From Apiosordaria backusii (Eukaryota; Ascomycota; Sordariomycetes; Sordariales; Lasiosphaeriaceae), in contig JAUKTV010000001.1 of the NCBI GenBank assembly GCA_030549205.1, forward strand, positions 2,852,001 to 2,916,000: a DNA stretch of 64,000 bases, given 5' to 3'. The notes beneath the pieces are model-generated. The model saw only the letters and a program-made list of their open reading frames with translations. It was not told the origin of the DNA and searched no databases. Below, piece after piece: positions 54,206 through 64,000 of the stretch. The translations under genes were made by a program, and so were the position numbers. Position 1 is the stretch's first letter; every line of letters begins with the position of its first letter.

Positions 54206-55695
54206 ATTCGCTGACTAGTGAGCGGGATGACGGCGATGGATGGAGGCTGCGGGGTCGGATTGGCTGACCGACTTGGACCGGGGTTGTCTCCAAAAGGCCA
54301 AGGTGGTCGTTTGAAGGGTTTGGGAGAGGCACAGAGGGCTATCTCTACCGGCAAATCTTGAACAAGTCGGCAGTATCAAAATCGAAAATGAGGCTATTTG
54401 GGGCTAAATTGCGACAAGGAAGGCCGCTGCGGTTCGGAGTGGCTCCGAACGAAACACCACCCAACCTTACCCACCTCTCGCCCACCACCACTCGCTGGTC
54501 TGCCGAGCGAGCGGGCGGGCACCCGGCGGGAACAGGCCATGCGGCGACTTTAGCAGCTCCCGGCACTGCTACTCGGGCCCACCCAGAAAGTGATATCGGG
54601 CATGTAGGCTTGTGATTTCATTGGGAGAAGACTTCAAGATTCCCAAGTATGCTCAAGTTACTTGTCTCCACGTGGTCTCGGTTTTGACTTGAAGATAGGA
54701 TGAGGAACTGTTCTAGTGTAAGATATGGTCCAATACTTTGAAATAATAGCATACCAAACAGTGGATAAAGTCCAGATCATCTATCCATTGATTTGACCAG
54801 GGGGCTCTCAAAGAACACATAGCGCCAACTGCATATTCCTGCCTTTTGAGGATCGGAAGACAGCTTGAAACTGGTTATTCAATGCCACCTGCTCAGTCAG
54901 CAAAAGGCGGAAACCTAGGCTACGCAACCGAGATATGTGGCCATCGGGGTTTCACCTTGAATCGACCGGATTGTCTCGTTTTGTCGAGTTAGCCGTGCTA
55001 CCATACTTACCGTTCGGGAAGCGGTACCGCTTTCTCTTTGAGGCGTGGTTTCGAATATTGGATGGCCAAGCACCAAGTGGAAGCAGGTGAGTGTGGAAGG
55101 CTGAGAGTGGAGGGCCTGTCAGCTCCAATGCCCCACATAAATGCATTGGAGAAATGGTGTTTGCAACACCTCGATGGGTGATAAAAGAGCAGCAATTGAG
55201 AGGCAATTACATAGCAACCGGAGACAAAGAGCACAAATTCCTAGATAACAAAACCAATATTACAATTTGACTCTATTCACTCTCATAGCAGGAGCACGAT
55301 AATCCGATGGGAGCATGTTCATGAGCAGTCCTGGTCAATATTGGCCTGAGATCTGGCCAATCGAATATTCTAAGCTCTTCCACATGCAGCGCTGGGGCCA
55401 CCCCCACCCGGCTAAGCCAGCCTTCTGTCCCCGCAAGTTGGTGTCGTTGCAGGAGCCCCAAGCTCTGAGCTCTGGTGTTAGCTCTGTTAAAGACACGTTG
55501 TCAGAACTTCATCCGCCGGAGCTTCAAATTCACAACGTCGGCTTCTTGCAACCCATCGACGAGCTTCTTCTTTTTCCCTGAGCTCTGGGAGTGACATCCA
55601 TTGCCCGAACCAACGTGTCCATCTCCGCCGCTGACGATATCATTCATTGTCTCTATCCCTAAACACAGCTGCTTGGAACAGCGTCACATTCCACA
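54206..55695. promoter_or_regulatory. Divergent promoter region between MDE1 and calnexin
   Basis: 1.5 kb without a supported gene. A CACGTG hexamer occurs at 54669-54674. I could not assign unfolded-protein-response elements for calnexin with confidence. Confidence 0.45.
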
Positions 55696-57582
55696 ATGAA
55701 GTTTAACGTCGCTGCCGCTGCCGCCAGCGCAGCCATCCTCGCCGGCGGTGTCTACGCCGACGACCAGAAGGTGCTCAAGGAGGAAAGCTCTAGCACTGCC
55801 GCTGAGGCCTCGACCAAGTCGGTCCCTCCTCTCCCCACATTCACTGTAAGTTTTCCTCCCTGCTACAACCTCCAATCGTCATGGTCTACCCCGCTCAGGT
55901 CCGTCCGTGGCATCAATCAGCATCAACTGTTTACTAACAGCACATGTAACAGCCTACCAAACTCAAGGCTCCTTTCCTTGAGCAGTTCACCGACGACTGG
56001 GAGCAGAGGTGGAAGCCTTCTCACGCCAAGAAGGACACCAAGGGCTCCGAGGAAGAATGGGCTTATATCGGCGAGTGGGCTGTCGAGGAGCCCATCGTCT
56101 ACAAGGGCATAGAGGGCGACAAGGGTCTTGTAGTCAAGAATGCCGCCGCCCATCACGCCATCTCGGCGAAGTTCCCTAAGAAGATTGACCCGAAGGGCAA
56201 GACTCTCGTCGTTCAGTACGAGGTCAAGCTTCAAGGTGAGTTTGTTGCCAGAAATGATACCCAGACTGCTCAGCCAGACTAACCCTTCTGTGACAGGTGG
56301 CCTCGAGTGCGGTGGCGCTTACATGAAGCTCCTCCGGGATAACAAGGCTCTCCACCAGGACGAGTTCTCGAACGCGACTCCATACGTGATCATGTTCGGT
56401 CCTGACAAGTGCGGCCACACCAACAAGGTCCACTTCATCTTCAACCACAAGAACCCCAAGACCGGGGAGTACGAGGAGAAGCACCTGTCTTCTGCCCCCT
56501 CGGCCAAGATCGTCAAGACCACTGAGCTCTACACGCTCACCGTCCACCCCAACAACACCTACTCCATTGGTATCAATGGCGAGCAGGTCAAGGAGGGCAG
56601 CCTCCTCGAGGACTTCACCCCCTCGGTCAACCCTCCCAAGGAGATTGATGACCCCAAGGACAAGAAGCCCGAGGACTGGGTTGATGAGGCCCGCATCCAG
56701 GACCCCGACGCCAAGAAGCCCGATGACTGGGATGAGGATGCCCCGTATGAGATCGTCGATGAGGACGCCACTCAGCCCGCCGACTGGCTCGTTGACGAGC
56801 CCCTCACTATCCCCGACCCTGAGGCCCAGAAGCCTGAGGACTGGGATGACGAGGAGGACGGAGACTGGATCGCCCCCACTGTTCCCAACCCCAAGTGTGC
56901 TGATGTCTCTGGCTGTGGCCCCTGGACCAAGCCCATGATCAAGAACCCCGACTACAAGGGCAAGTGGTCCGCTCCTTACATCGACAACCCCGCTTACAAG
57001 GGTGTCTGGGCTCCTCGCAAGATCAAGAACCCCGACTACTTTGAGGATAAGAACCCTGCCAACTTCGAGCCCATTGGCGCTCTTGGCTTCGAGATCTGGA
57101 CCATGCAGAACAACATCCTCTTCGACAACATCTACATTGGCCACTCCGTTGAGGATGCCCGCAAGCTCGCTGAGGAGACCTTCTTCAAGAAGCACCCCGT
57201 TGAGGAGGCGCTCGAGGAGGCTGAGAAGCCCAAGGAGGAGGAGAAGCCCGCTTCCCCCAACGACCTCAAGTTCCTGGATGACCCCAAGACTTACATCACT
57301 GAGAAGCTTGATCTCTTCTTGACCATTGCTCAGCGGGATCCCATTGAGGCCATCAAATTCGTTCCTGAGATTGCCGGCGGTCTTGTCGCTGTCTTCCTTA
57401 CTGTCATCGGCCTCATCTTCGGCATTGTCGGCGTTGCTAGCAACCCCGCCCCTGTCAAGAAGGCTGCTGCTGATGTCAAGGAGAAGGCCAAGGAGGCCAA
57501 GGACAAGGTCGCTGAGGCTGCCACCACTGGCGCCGAGACGGCCAAGGCTGAGGTTACCAAGCGCACTTCGCGGAAGGCGTAA
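55696..57582 (+). CDS. Calnexin, ER lectin chaperone
   Basis: Three exons: 55696-55845, 55953-56235 and 56297-57582, giving 572 residues. Calnexin holds monoglucosylated glycoproteins in the ER until folded. A signal peptide (residues 1-21) is followed by the lectin domain (GGLECGGAYMKLL, FGPDKCGHTNKVHFIF). The P domain carries the type 1 repeats (KKPEDWVDEARIQDP, KKPDDWDEDAPYEI, QPADWLVDEP, QKPEDWDDEEDGDW), then type 2 repeats (GPWTKPMIKNPDYKGKW and two more). A C-terminal membrane span (GGLVAVFLTVIGLIFGIVGV) precedes a Lys-rich cytosolic tail, short and basic as in filamentous fungi rather than acidic as in mammals. The cysteine pair in CADVSGC is present in the P domain. Both introns are GT-AG. 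Confidence 0.97.
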
Positions 57583-58498
57583 GGTTGGGGTAGATGAATA
57601 GTGGTCTTTTTAGGAGGGGAGGATTTATACCAGATACCACGAGGTAGTCTCGGATACAGTTAATACCAAAGGGACAGGAACCGGCAGTCATAGAAATCGT
57701 GACATGAACCGGATGTTATCAGGAAAATGGGCGACTTGACTTTTTCAAGGGCACATGATTTTTCGTTCTTCTGTTTTATCTTGATTGGGCGGGTGTATCC
57801 AGGCGCAAATGTATTCTAGGCATGAGAAAATACAGTGGCATTAGCATGGCATGGATATTGAACTCAATGTGTACAGAACTTCCACGTGTTCCCATATCAA
57901 GACGTTGAAACAGTTCCTGATTGTCATAGTTTGGCTTCTCTCACGCTGTCTGATCAAGTGGGCAGAAGTGGACAACGAGCTCCTCCAGCCTTGCCTTGAC
58001 TTGGAAGCTCCCTGTCCCTTGCTTCCCCAGATTCTCTTGGCGGGCCCATGAGAGCGTCGTCCCCAGTCTAAACCCGTTGACAGCTCCCATTTGCAGCATC
58101 CGATTGGAGTTCGGCAGGCCGCGGCTTACTGGAGCTGCGGAGAAAGAGGCGAGAGGTCATGGCGGGGAAGCTCACCCGCTCGTTGTTCCCCTCCCCACGT
58201 CCGGTCTTTAAAGCGGCATTCCCCCTGCGATGTCGCTGGGGGAACGGATAAAGGGGGACAGGTCTGCGCTGTGAGTCCTCAAGTCATCTGCACAGCTGGC
58301 GAGCTCTTACATCCCGTACCAAACAGGGGGGCAAATTCCACCTGCAGCAACCATTCGGGGGTTAATATAGAGGCCGGCCTTGTTGAGCGAGCTATTGACC
58401 GCTGTCACATCAACCCGTGTCCTATACCGCCCTTCGGTCACATCCACCACTAGGAGACGGTTATTACTCGAGCTTGGTTCTTCGTTGAATCCTACAAT
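57583..58498. other. Intergenic between calnexin and MMSDH
   Basis: 3' UTR of calnexin followed by the promoter and leader of the next plus-strand gene. Short frames only. Confidence 0.55.
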
Positions 58499-60312
58499 AT
58501 GCGTCGTTTCGCATCCCGAGCTGCTTCAGCTTCTGCCTCCCGTCTCTCGACTTCCCGGCGATTGCCAGCCACCGGTCTTTTGGCTTCTTCTTCGCCATCT
58601 TTCAGAATGGCTCCCTCTAGCAAGCACTCGGCGGCGGTGAGGAGGATACACGCCACGGCTCAGCACCTCCGCCCGGCCGGGGCCGCTGCGGCATACGGCT
58701 TGTCGAGCACGGCGACCAACTTTCCCAATACGCACGAGAAGCTCCAACAGGCGTACGATACCCCCTGGTTCGTCAACAACCAGTTCGTCAAGTCTGCTAC
58801 GACGCAATTTATTGATCTGCATGATCCTGCCACGAACGAGTTGATCACCCGCGTCCCGCAAAATACAGATGAGGAACTGAAAGCGGCGGTTGCCTCGGCG
58901 GAGAAGGCGTTTGAGAGCTGGAGGGCGACGAGCGTGCTGCACAGGCAGCAGATCATGTTCAAGTTTGTGAGCTTGATCAGGGAGAATTGGGATAGGCTGG
59001 CGGCGAGCATCACGCTGGAGCAGGGGAAGACGTTTGCGGATGCGAAGGGGGATGTGCTGAGGGGGTTGCAGGTTGCCGAGGCGGCGTGCGGGGCGCCGGA
59101 GTTGCTCAAGGGGGAGGTGTTGGAGGTTGCGAAGGATATGGAGACGAGGACGTATAGGGAGCCGTTGGGGGTTGTGGCTGCTATTTGCCCTTTTAGTGAG
59201 TTTCCACTATGTGCTTTCGATCGAGTGGAAGAAAAGCTGTCTAACATTGCCCCTTAGACTTCCCGGCTATGATTCCGCTGTGGTGTATCCCTGTGGCTAC
59301 TATCACAGGCAACACCCTCATCCTCAAGCCCTCGGAGCGCGACCCCGGCGCGGCCATGATCCTCGCCGAGCTCACCCAAAAAGCCGGCTTCCCGGAGGGA
59401 GTGGTCAACATCGTCCACGGCGCCCACCGCACAGTCAACTTCATCCTCGACGAGCCCGCCATCAAGGCCGTCAGCTTCGTCGGCGGCAACAAGGCAGGAG
59501 AATACATCTTCTCCCGCGGTTCCGCCAACGGCAAGCGTGTCCAAGCCAACCTCGGAGCCAAGAACCACGCTGCGGTCCTGCCAGACTGCAACAAGAACCA
59601 GTTCCTCAACGCTGTTGTCGGCGCTGCCTTTGGCGCCGCCGGCCAGCGCTGCATGGCACTCTCCACCCTCGTCATGGTGGGCGAAACAAAAGAATGGCTC
59701 CTTGAGCTCGCCGAGCGTGCAAAGACTCTCCAAGTGAACGGTGGTTTCGAGGAGGGTGCCGATCTGGGACCCGTCATCTCCCCTCAGAGCAAGGAGCGCA
59801 TCGAGGGGCTGATCGCCTCTGCCGAAGCCGAAGGCGCCACCATCCTCCTCGACGGTAGGGGGTTCAAGCCCGCCAAATACCCCAACGGCAACTGGATCGC
59901 GCCCACGATCATCTCCAACGTCACCCCCCAGATGAAGTGCTACAAGGAAGAAATCTTCGGCCCCGTACTCGTCTGCCTGAACGTGGACACCTTGGATGAA
60001 GCGATCGACTTGATCAACTCCAACGAGTACGGCAACGGCGTTGCCATCTTCACCAGGAGCGGCCCCACGGCGGAGACGTTCCGGAGGAGAATCGAGGCCG
60101 GTCAGGTGGGGATCAACGTCCCCATTCCTGTCCCCCTGCCCATGTTCAGCTTTACGGGCAACAAGAAGAGTATTGCGGGAGGTGGCGCGAGCACGTTTTA
60201 TGGCAAGCCGGGGATTAATTTCTACACGCAGCTCAAGACCGTCACGGCCATGTGGAGCGGAGAGGACGCGATTAGCAAGAAGGCGGATGTGGCTATGCCT
60301 ACTCATTCTTAA
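58499..60312 (+). CDS. Methylmalonate-semialdehyde dehydrogenase, mitochondrial (ALDH6 type)
   Basis: Two exons: 58499-59195 and 59258-60312 (62-nt phase-1 intron, GTGAGT to CTTAG with CTAAC branch), giving 583 residues. The enzyme oxidises methylmalonate and malonate semialdehydes to propionyl- and acetyl-CoA in valine, pyrimidine and inositol breakdown. The first 50-60 residues are Arg/Ser/Ala-rich without acids, a mitochondrial presequence. The catalytic domain shows NFPAMIPLW, the substrate- and NAD-binding SFVGGNKAGEYI, and the active-site Cys in AAGQRCMALS; EEIFGPVL lies near the end. The GQRCM context is specific for this CoA-dependent class among aldehyde dehydrogenases. Length is slightly above the family norm because of the long presequence. 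Confidence 0.95.
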
Positions 60313-60920
60313 AGCTTGGTGTTTTCTGAACTTTTGTCCTGACCTCGGGGAAAGACGAGGGGAAAAGGGAAAAGTTGGCATTTGGTTGCTTGATCGCATA
60401 TGGTTTATGGTTTATACAAGGTTAGCAGGCAAGCGGTTTATGTAGGATGATGATGGATGGCTTTTATACAATGGCTGAACTAGCAGATGTCCGGAAGGCT
60501 TGTTTTCATTACTTACTACGTCGTGTTGTTGAAATCTTAACATGTGATATGCTCAAAAGTTACATGGCTCATCACAGAAAACAAGATGTATGTTGTCGAC
60601 TCTTATATTCTTCTGTCCACTCTTCATTCTCTCCTTCCGAGTATTAATATATAAGGTATGTGGTCCTCCCTCCTGCCTCTCTGAACGAGTAAACACCACG
60701 CCCACGCCACGCCATATGCTATTTTATACAACTTCGCCCAGTTTATGTTTATACAATCCTCCCCTTTCTTTACCCTTTTAAAAATCCAACCCAAACCCGT
60801 ATTCCGTATCTCAGATCCATTTAAAACTCCTGAACCAGCCAGAAACACCTTTTGATATAAATAATACTAACAACCCCCAACCCAATCCATACGCAATGCA
60901 TAACACAAACTCCCACCCCC
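60313..60920. other. Convergent 3' regions
   Basis: AT-rich then C-rich spacer between MMSDH (plus) and CDC6 (minus); no gene seen. Confidence 0.6.
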
Positions 60921-62968
60921 TCAATAATCCAACCCCTCCCCCCCCAATATCCTCCCCAAAATCCCCGCCCCCTTCCCATCCCCCTCCACAACACCCTCCA
61001 TCTCCCTAAACCCAACACAGCTCGCCACCCTCCTCTCATCAGCCATCAACCCCCCCCTCATATCCCCCATCCCAAAAACATCCTTCTTCTTCCTCCCCCC
61101 CCTGCTCGGCGTCCTCGCCAACCCCCCAGGCGTTACACTCCCATTGAAACTCAAACTCCCAGTCTTCCCATCCACCTCCGCAATCAACGACAGCGTCTCC
61201 AAACTCGAAATTACCTCCCTAAACTCAGAAGAACTCAAAGGATGCAAAACCGAATCCGTCTTGCACAGATGAGTATAACTCTCAAACAGGTTCTTGACCG
61301 TCGGTGCAGACGGTTGATTTTTCGATGGCGTGGACAGATTGTCTCGGTTGCGCTTCTCAATCGCCAACAACGAGCACAGCGCCGCCTTCTGCTGCAGATT
61401 CAACACCTTCAACCTCTGCGCGGTACCATTGCTAAACGCCGCCGCGGTAACCTTGTTCAAATGCCCAATTGACACCCTTGGGGCGGTTTCCACCGTCAAG
61501 GACTGAAGGGATTTGATCAGTGCCCCCGAAACCGACTGAGATGGCCCCGCCACCTTGGGAGTAGAAAGGTTGTGCTTCTCCCCTAGGACCTTCCTCGACG
61601 GGCTCATCTGCAGGAGATTCTCCTTGATTTCATTCTCGTGCTTCAATCTCGTTTCTGACTCGACAAGGTCGATCGCTCTGCGGCACACCTCAAATGCTCT
61701 GCGCAGGTCGCCGGTTTGGGTGGAGACTTTTCGGGAACAAAGCTCTATTGCTGCCGGGTGGAAAAATGGAATGAAATTCTTGTCGTGGTGGTTGGGGGGC
61801 AACAGAGACTTTAGCCGGGTGGTGATGATGTTTTTTACTTGGGGGGCCGTGTAAGGCAAGAAGGGCAGGATTTCTGGCTTCAAATTTCGGGATTTGAGAC
61901 GGGGGAGGAATCGATCTGTGAGATCGAGAGCGTTGGCTATTCCGACCATGAGGAGACGGCTGCCGGTGGGTTGGAGGGACCATTCGAATACCCGATACAG
62001 AGACTCTGGGTCGAGGGTGAGGATGTGGTCGATTTCGTCGAGGACGATCAGGTAGACTTTGCTCGAGGGGGACTTTTTCTTTGGTACAAAAAGTTTTTGG
62101 AGGGCTTCAACCACGTCGGTTTCGGATAGGTCGGCTTCTTGGTCGTCGGGGGTGATGAGTTGGTCGAGGAGGGTAAAGTACAGGTCCTTGGAGGACTTGA
62201 TGGACATGCAGTTGATGTAGGCTTTTTTGACGTGAGAGTCAGAAGACTCGGAGACGGTTTCGGTGATGCGGTTGACCATGGCGGATTTTCCTGTGCCGGG
62301 GGGCCCGCTGACGTAGAGGCAGCCGCTTGGTTTGGAGGTGGTGCACCGGCTCAGAAACTTCTTCATTTGCGCTCGCTCGTCGTCGCGGCCGATGAGTTCT
62401 CCTGGGTCAGCGCTGCGGGAGAAGAGCTGGCGCGCTTGGTGGTAGACTGTTGGGACTGAGGACGGGGTGAGAGGCGTCGAGGGTGTCATGCGCTTGGAGA
62501 ACTTCCCGACGGACATGACCCGGTGACGGGGGGTGGTTGTGACGCCCTTGGAGAAGACATCGTAGTGACGCGGTGTGGATGGTGTGACGGGTGGGATGGC
62601 CGAGCTCTTGACGGTGCTGGCAACCGAGGCTCGCCTGGCGAGAGATTTTGAGGGTGTCTTCTGAACTTCTTTCAGGTTCTTTTCGCGCCATGTTGTCGCC
62701 TTTTCTTGGGTCTCGCTGGTCTCGTTGTTCTCGTCGTCGTCTTCCGCGATTACAATGTTGTTCTCTTTCTCGGCTTCTGGTTCTTCAACAATCGTGGCAC
62801 TTCGGACGGTTCGTCGAGTCCGCTTGGCGGGAAGCTCAAACGTGATTGCTGATTCTGTAGATTAGAAACTGTCAGTTGCCATTGCCTTTCTCTCTTCAAG
62901 GTACGAGAATACAAACCTGAGGTACCCCTTGAACTCCGGGTTCTCTTTCCCAGGGTTGGAGACACCAT
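60921..62968 (-). CDS. cdc6: Replication licensing ATPase Cdc6/Cdc18
   Basis: Two exons: 62968-62917 and 62854-60921, separated by a 62-nt intron (GTTTGT to CTACAG, phase 1), giving 661 residues. Cdc6 is an AAA+ protein that works with ORC and Cdt1 to load Mcm2-7 at origins. The AAA+ core shows Walker A GPPGTGKSAMVNRI, Walker B LIVLDEIDHIL, sensor 1 in LLMVGIANALDLTDR and the sensor 2 arginine in TGDLRRAFEVCRRA. The C-terminal winged-helix region follows (LLAIEKRNRDN, EFREVISSLETLSL). The N-terminal 150 residues are disordered, with several TP and SP sites (for example KTPSKS, TPSTPLTP) expected of a CDK-regulated factor, and a basic KRTRR patch. The promoter carries MCB-like elements, listed separately. 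Confidence 0.94.
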
Positions 62969-63646
62969 CTTTTGGATTTGTTTACTTTGGCAAGCGCTAT
63001 GATGGAGTACACAAGTGACGATGGTCAGGATCCGAAGAGGAAGGAGTTGTTGACAACGGCAATGGTGGAGAGAGAAAGAAAAAATAGTTGCTAGGCAAGA
63101 GGCCCTGGCATTGTGAAATGGAGCTCTTGTCTCTTTCGGGATATGTCGCGCCTTCACCTTGCACCCCCTGTGAAACGCGACCCAGCGCGTCTGGGTGGGG
63201 CCTTTATCGCGCGCTTCAACGCGTTTCAATTAAAAAGTTGGTGGCTGGAGCTCCGCTTCTTTCATTGAACGTGAACTTGGAATTGAGGCGTTCCTAGTAC
63301 CGTGGCTGGTGAACTGTGGCTGATGCTCTTGGGGATTTCTCCACCTGGTCCCCACTTCCCCGCATGCGACAAGACAAGGAAGTTCAAGTGGAAGGGGGCG
63401 AACTCCGTACCAAGCGCTGCCGGCCGGGAGCCGATGACATCCGCTTCTTATCGAGGACTGGCACTTGGCCGGGCTTGTTTGTTTGCCTCTTTGAAAATGC
63501 CTTGTTGGTATTGCTGTTCTTCTTCCTGTGCAACCTACTCCCCAGATGCTGCGACTTTGGCGATTTGTTGGCAAGTTGACGGACAGGCCAGGATAAAGAA
63601 AGTACTTGGGATTTGGAAGTGGATTGGTTGAAACAGTTGGGCGGCG
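62969..63646. promoter_or_regulatory. Divergent promoter of CDC6 and molybdenum cofactor sulfurase
   Basis: 678 nt between two start codons facing away from each other. It contains ACGCGT (63219-63224), ACGCGA (63175-63180) and GCGCGT (63185-63190), clustered about 210-260 nt before the CDC6 start. ACGCGT is the MluI cell-cycle box bound by MBF in yeasts, and cdc18 in fission yeast is a classic MBF target. Assignment to CDC6 rather than the other gene is inferred. Confidence 0.5.
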
Positions 63647-64000
63647 ATGGAGACATCAAAACATGCGATGACAAGCGGCTACAGTGCTAGAGTGGAGGCT
63701 TTCAGAGATGAGGAGTATCCTATGCTCAAAGGTATTGCGCCTTCCTCAGAGCCTGAACAAGCACTTTTGGCTAATGAAATCAGGTTCCGTTTATCTTGAC
63801 CATGCTGGGACGACACCATACCCCAAGTCCTTGATGGACTCGTTCGTCCGAGATATGACGTCGAACCTTTATGGCAACCCCCATTCTGGTTCGAGTTCAT
63901 CCCAACTCTCAACCTCGAGAATCGAAGATATTCGGCTCCGTGTGCTTCAGTTCTTTAAGGCTGACCCGGCCGATTTTGATGTGGTGTTTGTGGCCAACGC
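63647..64000 (+). CDS. Molybdenum cofactor sulfurase, N-terminal part (cut by window edge)
   Basis: Exon 1 is 63647-63731 and exon 2 begins at 63784 (52-nt phase-1 intron, GTATTG to AATCAG), continuing past the window end. About 100 residues are visible. The enzyme adds the terminal sulfur to the molybdenum cofactor of xanthine dehydrogenase and aldehyde oxidase; in Aspergillus it is HxB. The start of the NifS-like, PLP-dependent domain is clear: GSVYLDHAGTTPYPKSLM, then the NLYGNPHSGSSSSQLS segment and DFDVVFVANA. These match the first 100 residues of eukaryotic cofactor sulfurases. The PLP-binding Lys and the C-terminal MOSC domain lie outside the window. Confidence 0.92.

Noticed and set aside
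56224..57195. 323-codon minus-strand frame opposite calnexin
   Set aside because: Val/Leu/Gly-rich mirror of the calnexin P-domain repeats; no start or family evidence.
1..64000. tRNA genes, rRNA, CRISPR arrays, TPP riboswitch, transposon ends
   Set aside because: Scanning by eye for GTTCGA-type T-arms, regular spaced repeats, the CTGAGA plus ACCTGA riboswitch pair and terminal repeats gave no complete candidate. A tRNAscan or Infernal run would be decisive.

Overview
This window is nuclear DNA of a filamentous ascomycete. The evidence is short GT-AG introns (about 47-126 nt) with CTAAC-type branch points, compact genes on both strands, C/G-rich codon third positions, and fungus-specific proteins such as PalF, Sec20, Utp18, Sld5 and the PsuG-PsuK fusion. 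The protein style resembles Sordariomycetes (Neurospora/Podospora relatives); that placement is an inference. I saw no plasmid, phage, CRISPR, rRNA, convincing tRNA or transposon.

Layout, left to right. 1.5-10.4 kb: a Munc13/UNC-13-like C2 protein, inorganic pyrophosphatase, mitochondrial ribosomal protein mL53 (Mrpl44) on the minus strand, and the ER SNARE Sec20. 11.3-16.7 kb: a 1,792-residue fungal protein of unknown function with three internal repeats. 16.7-20.5 kb: a sparse stretch with one possible small membrane protein and a conserved-looking 119-residue protein. 20.6-24.3 kb: Utp18 and a predicted GPI-anchored glycoprotein, both minus. 25.4-29.7 kb: a pseudouridine salvage fusion (glycosidase plus kinase) and a membrane-associated short-chain dehydrogenase. 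29.7-34 kb: over 4 kb with little coding evidence. 34-39 kb: a phenol 2-monooxygenase-type flavoprotein and an F-box protein. 41.2-46.8 kb: the pH-signalling arrestin PalF/Rim8 and a cysteine-rich single-pass surface protein. 47.7-49.7 kb: GINS subunit Sld5 and a second short-chain dehydrogenase. 52.1-60.3 kb: a small GPI protein, methylthioribulose-1-phosphate dehydratase (Mde1), calnexin and methylmalonate-semialdehyde dehydrogenase. 60.9-64 kb: Cdc6 and the start of a molybdenum cofactor sulfurase, which share a divergent promoter with MCB-like elements.

The genes do not form one pathway; they are mostly independent housekeeping genes. Themes that recur are secretion and the ER (Munc13, Sec20, calnexin), DNA replication (Sld5, Cdc6), salvage and catabolism (PsuG-PsuK, Mde1, MMSDH, phenol hydroxylase) and cell-surface proteins. 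I found no clearly novel multi-gene system. The items most worth checking are: several genes whose reading frame breaks by one base, mostly at 5-6 nt G/C runs; two GC-AG introns; PSAP motifs and PacC-type sites at palF; a Wsc/Mid2-like surface protein that lacks a WSC domain; and the repeats of the 1,792-residue protein. All exon borders were set by eye from splice signals and frame, so they are models.
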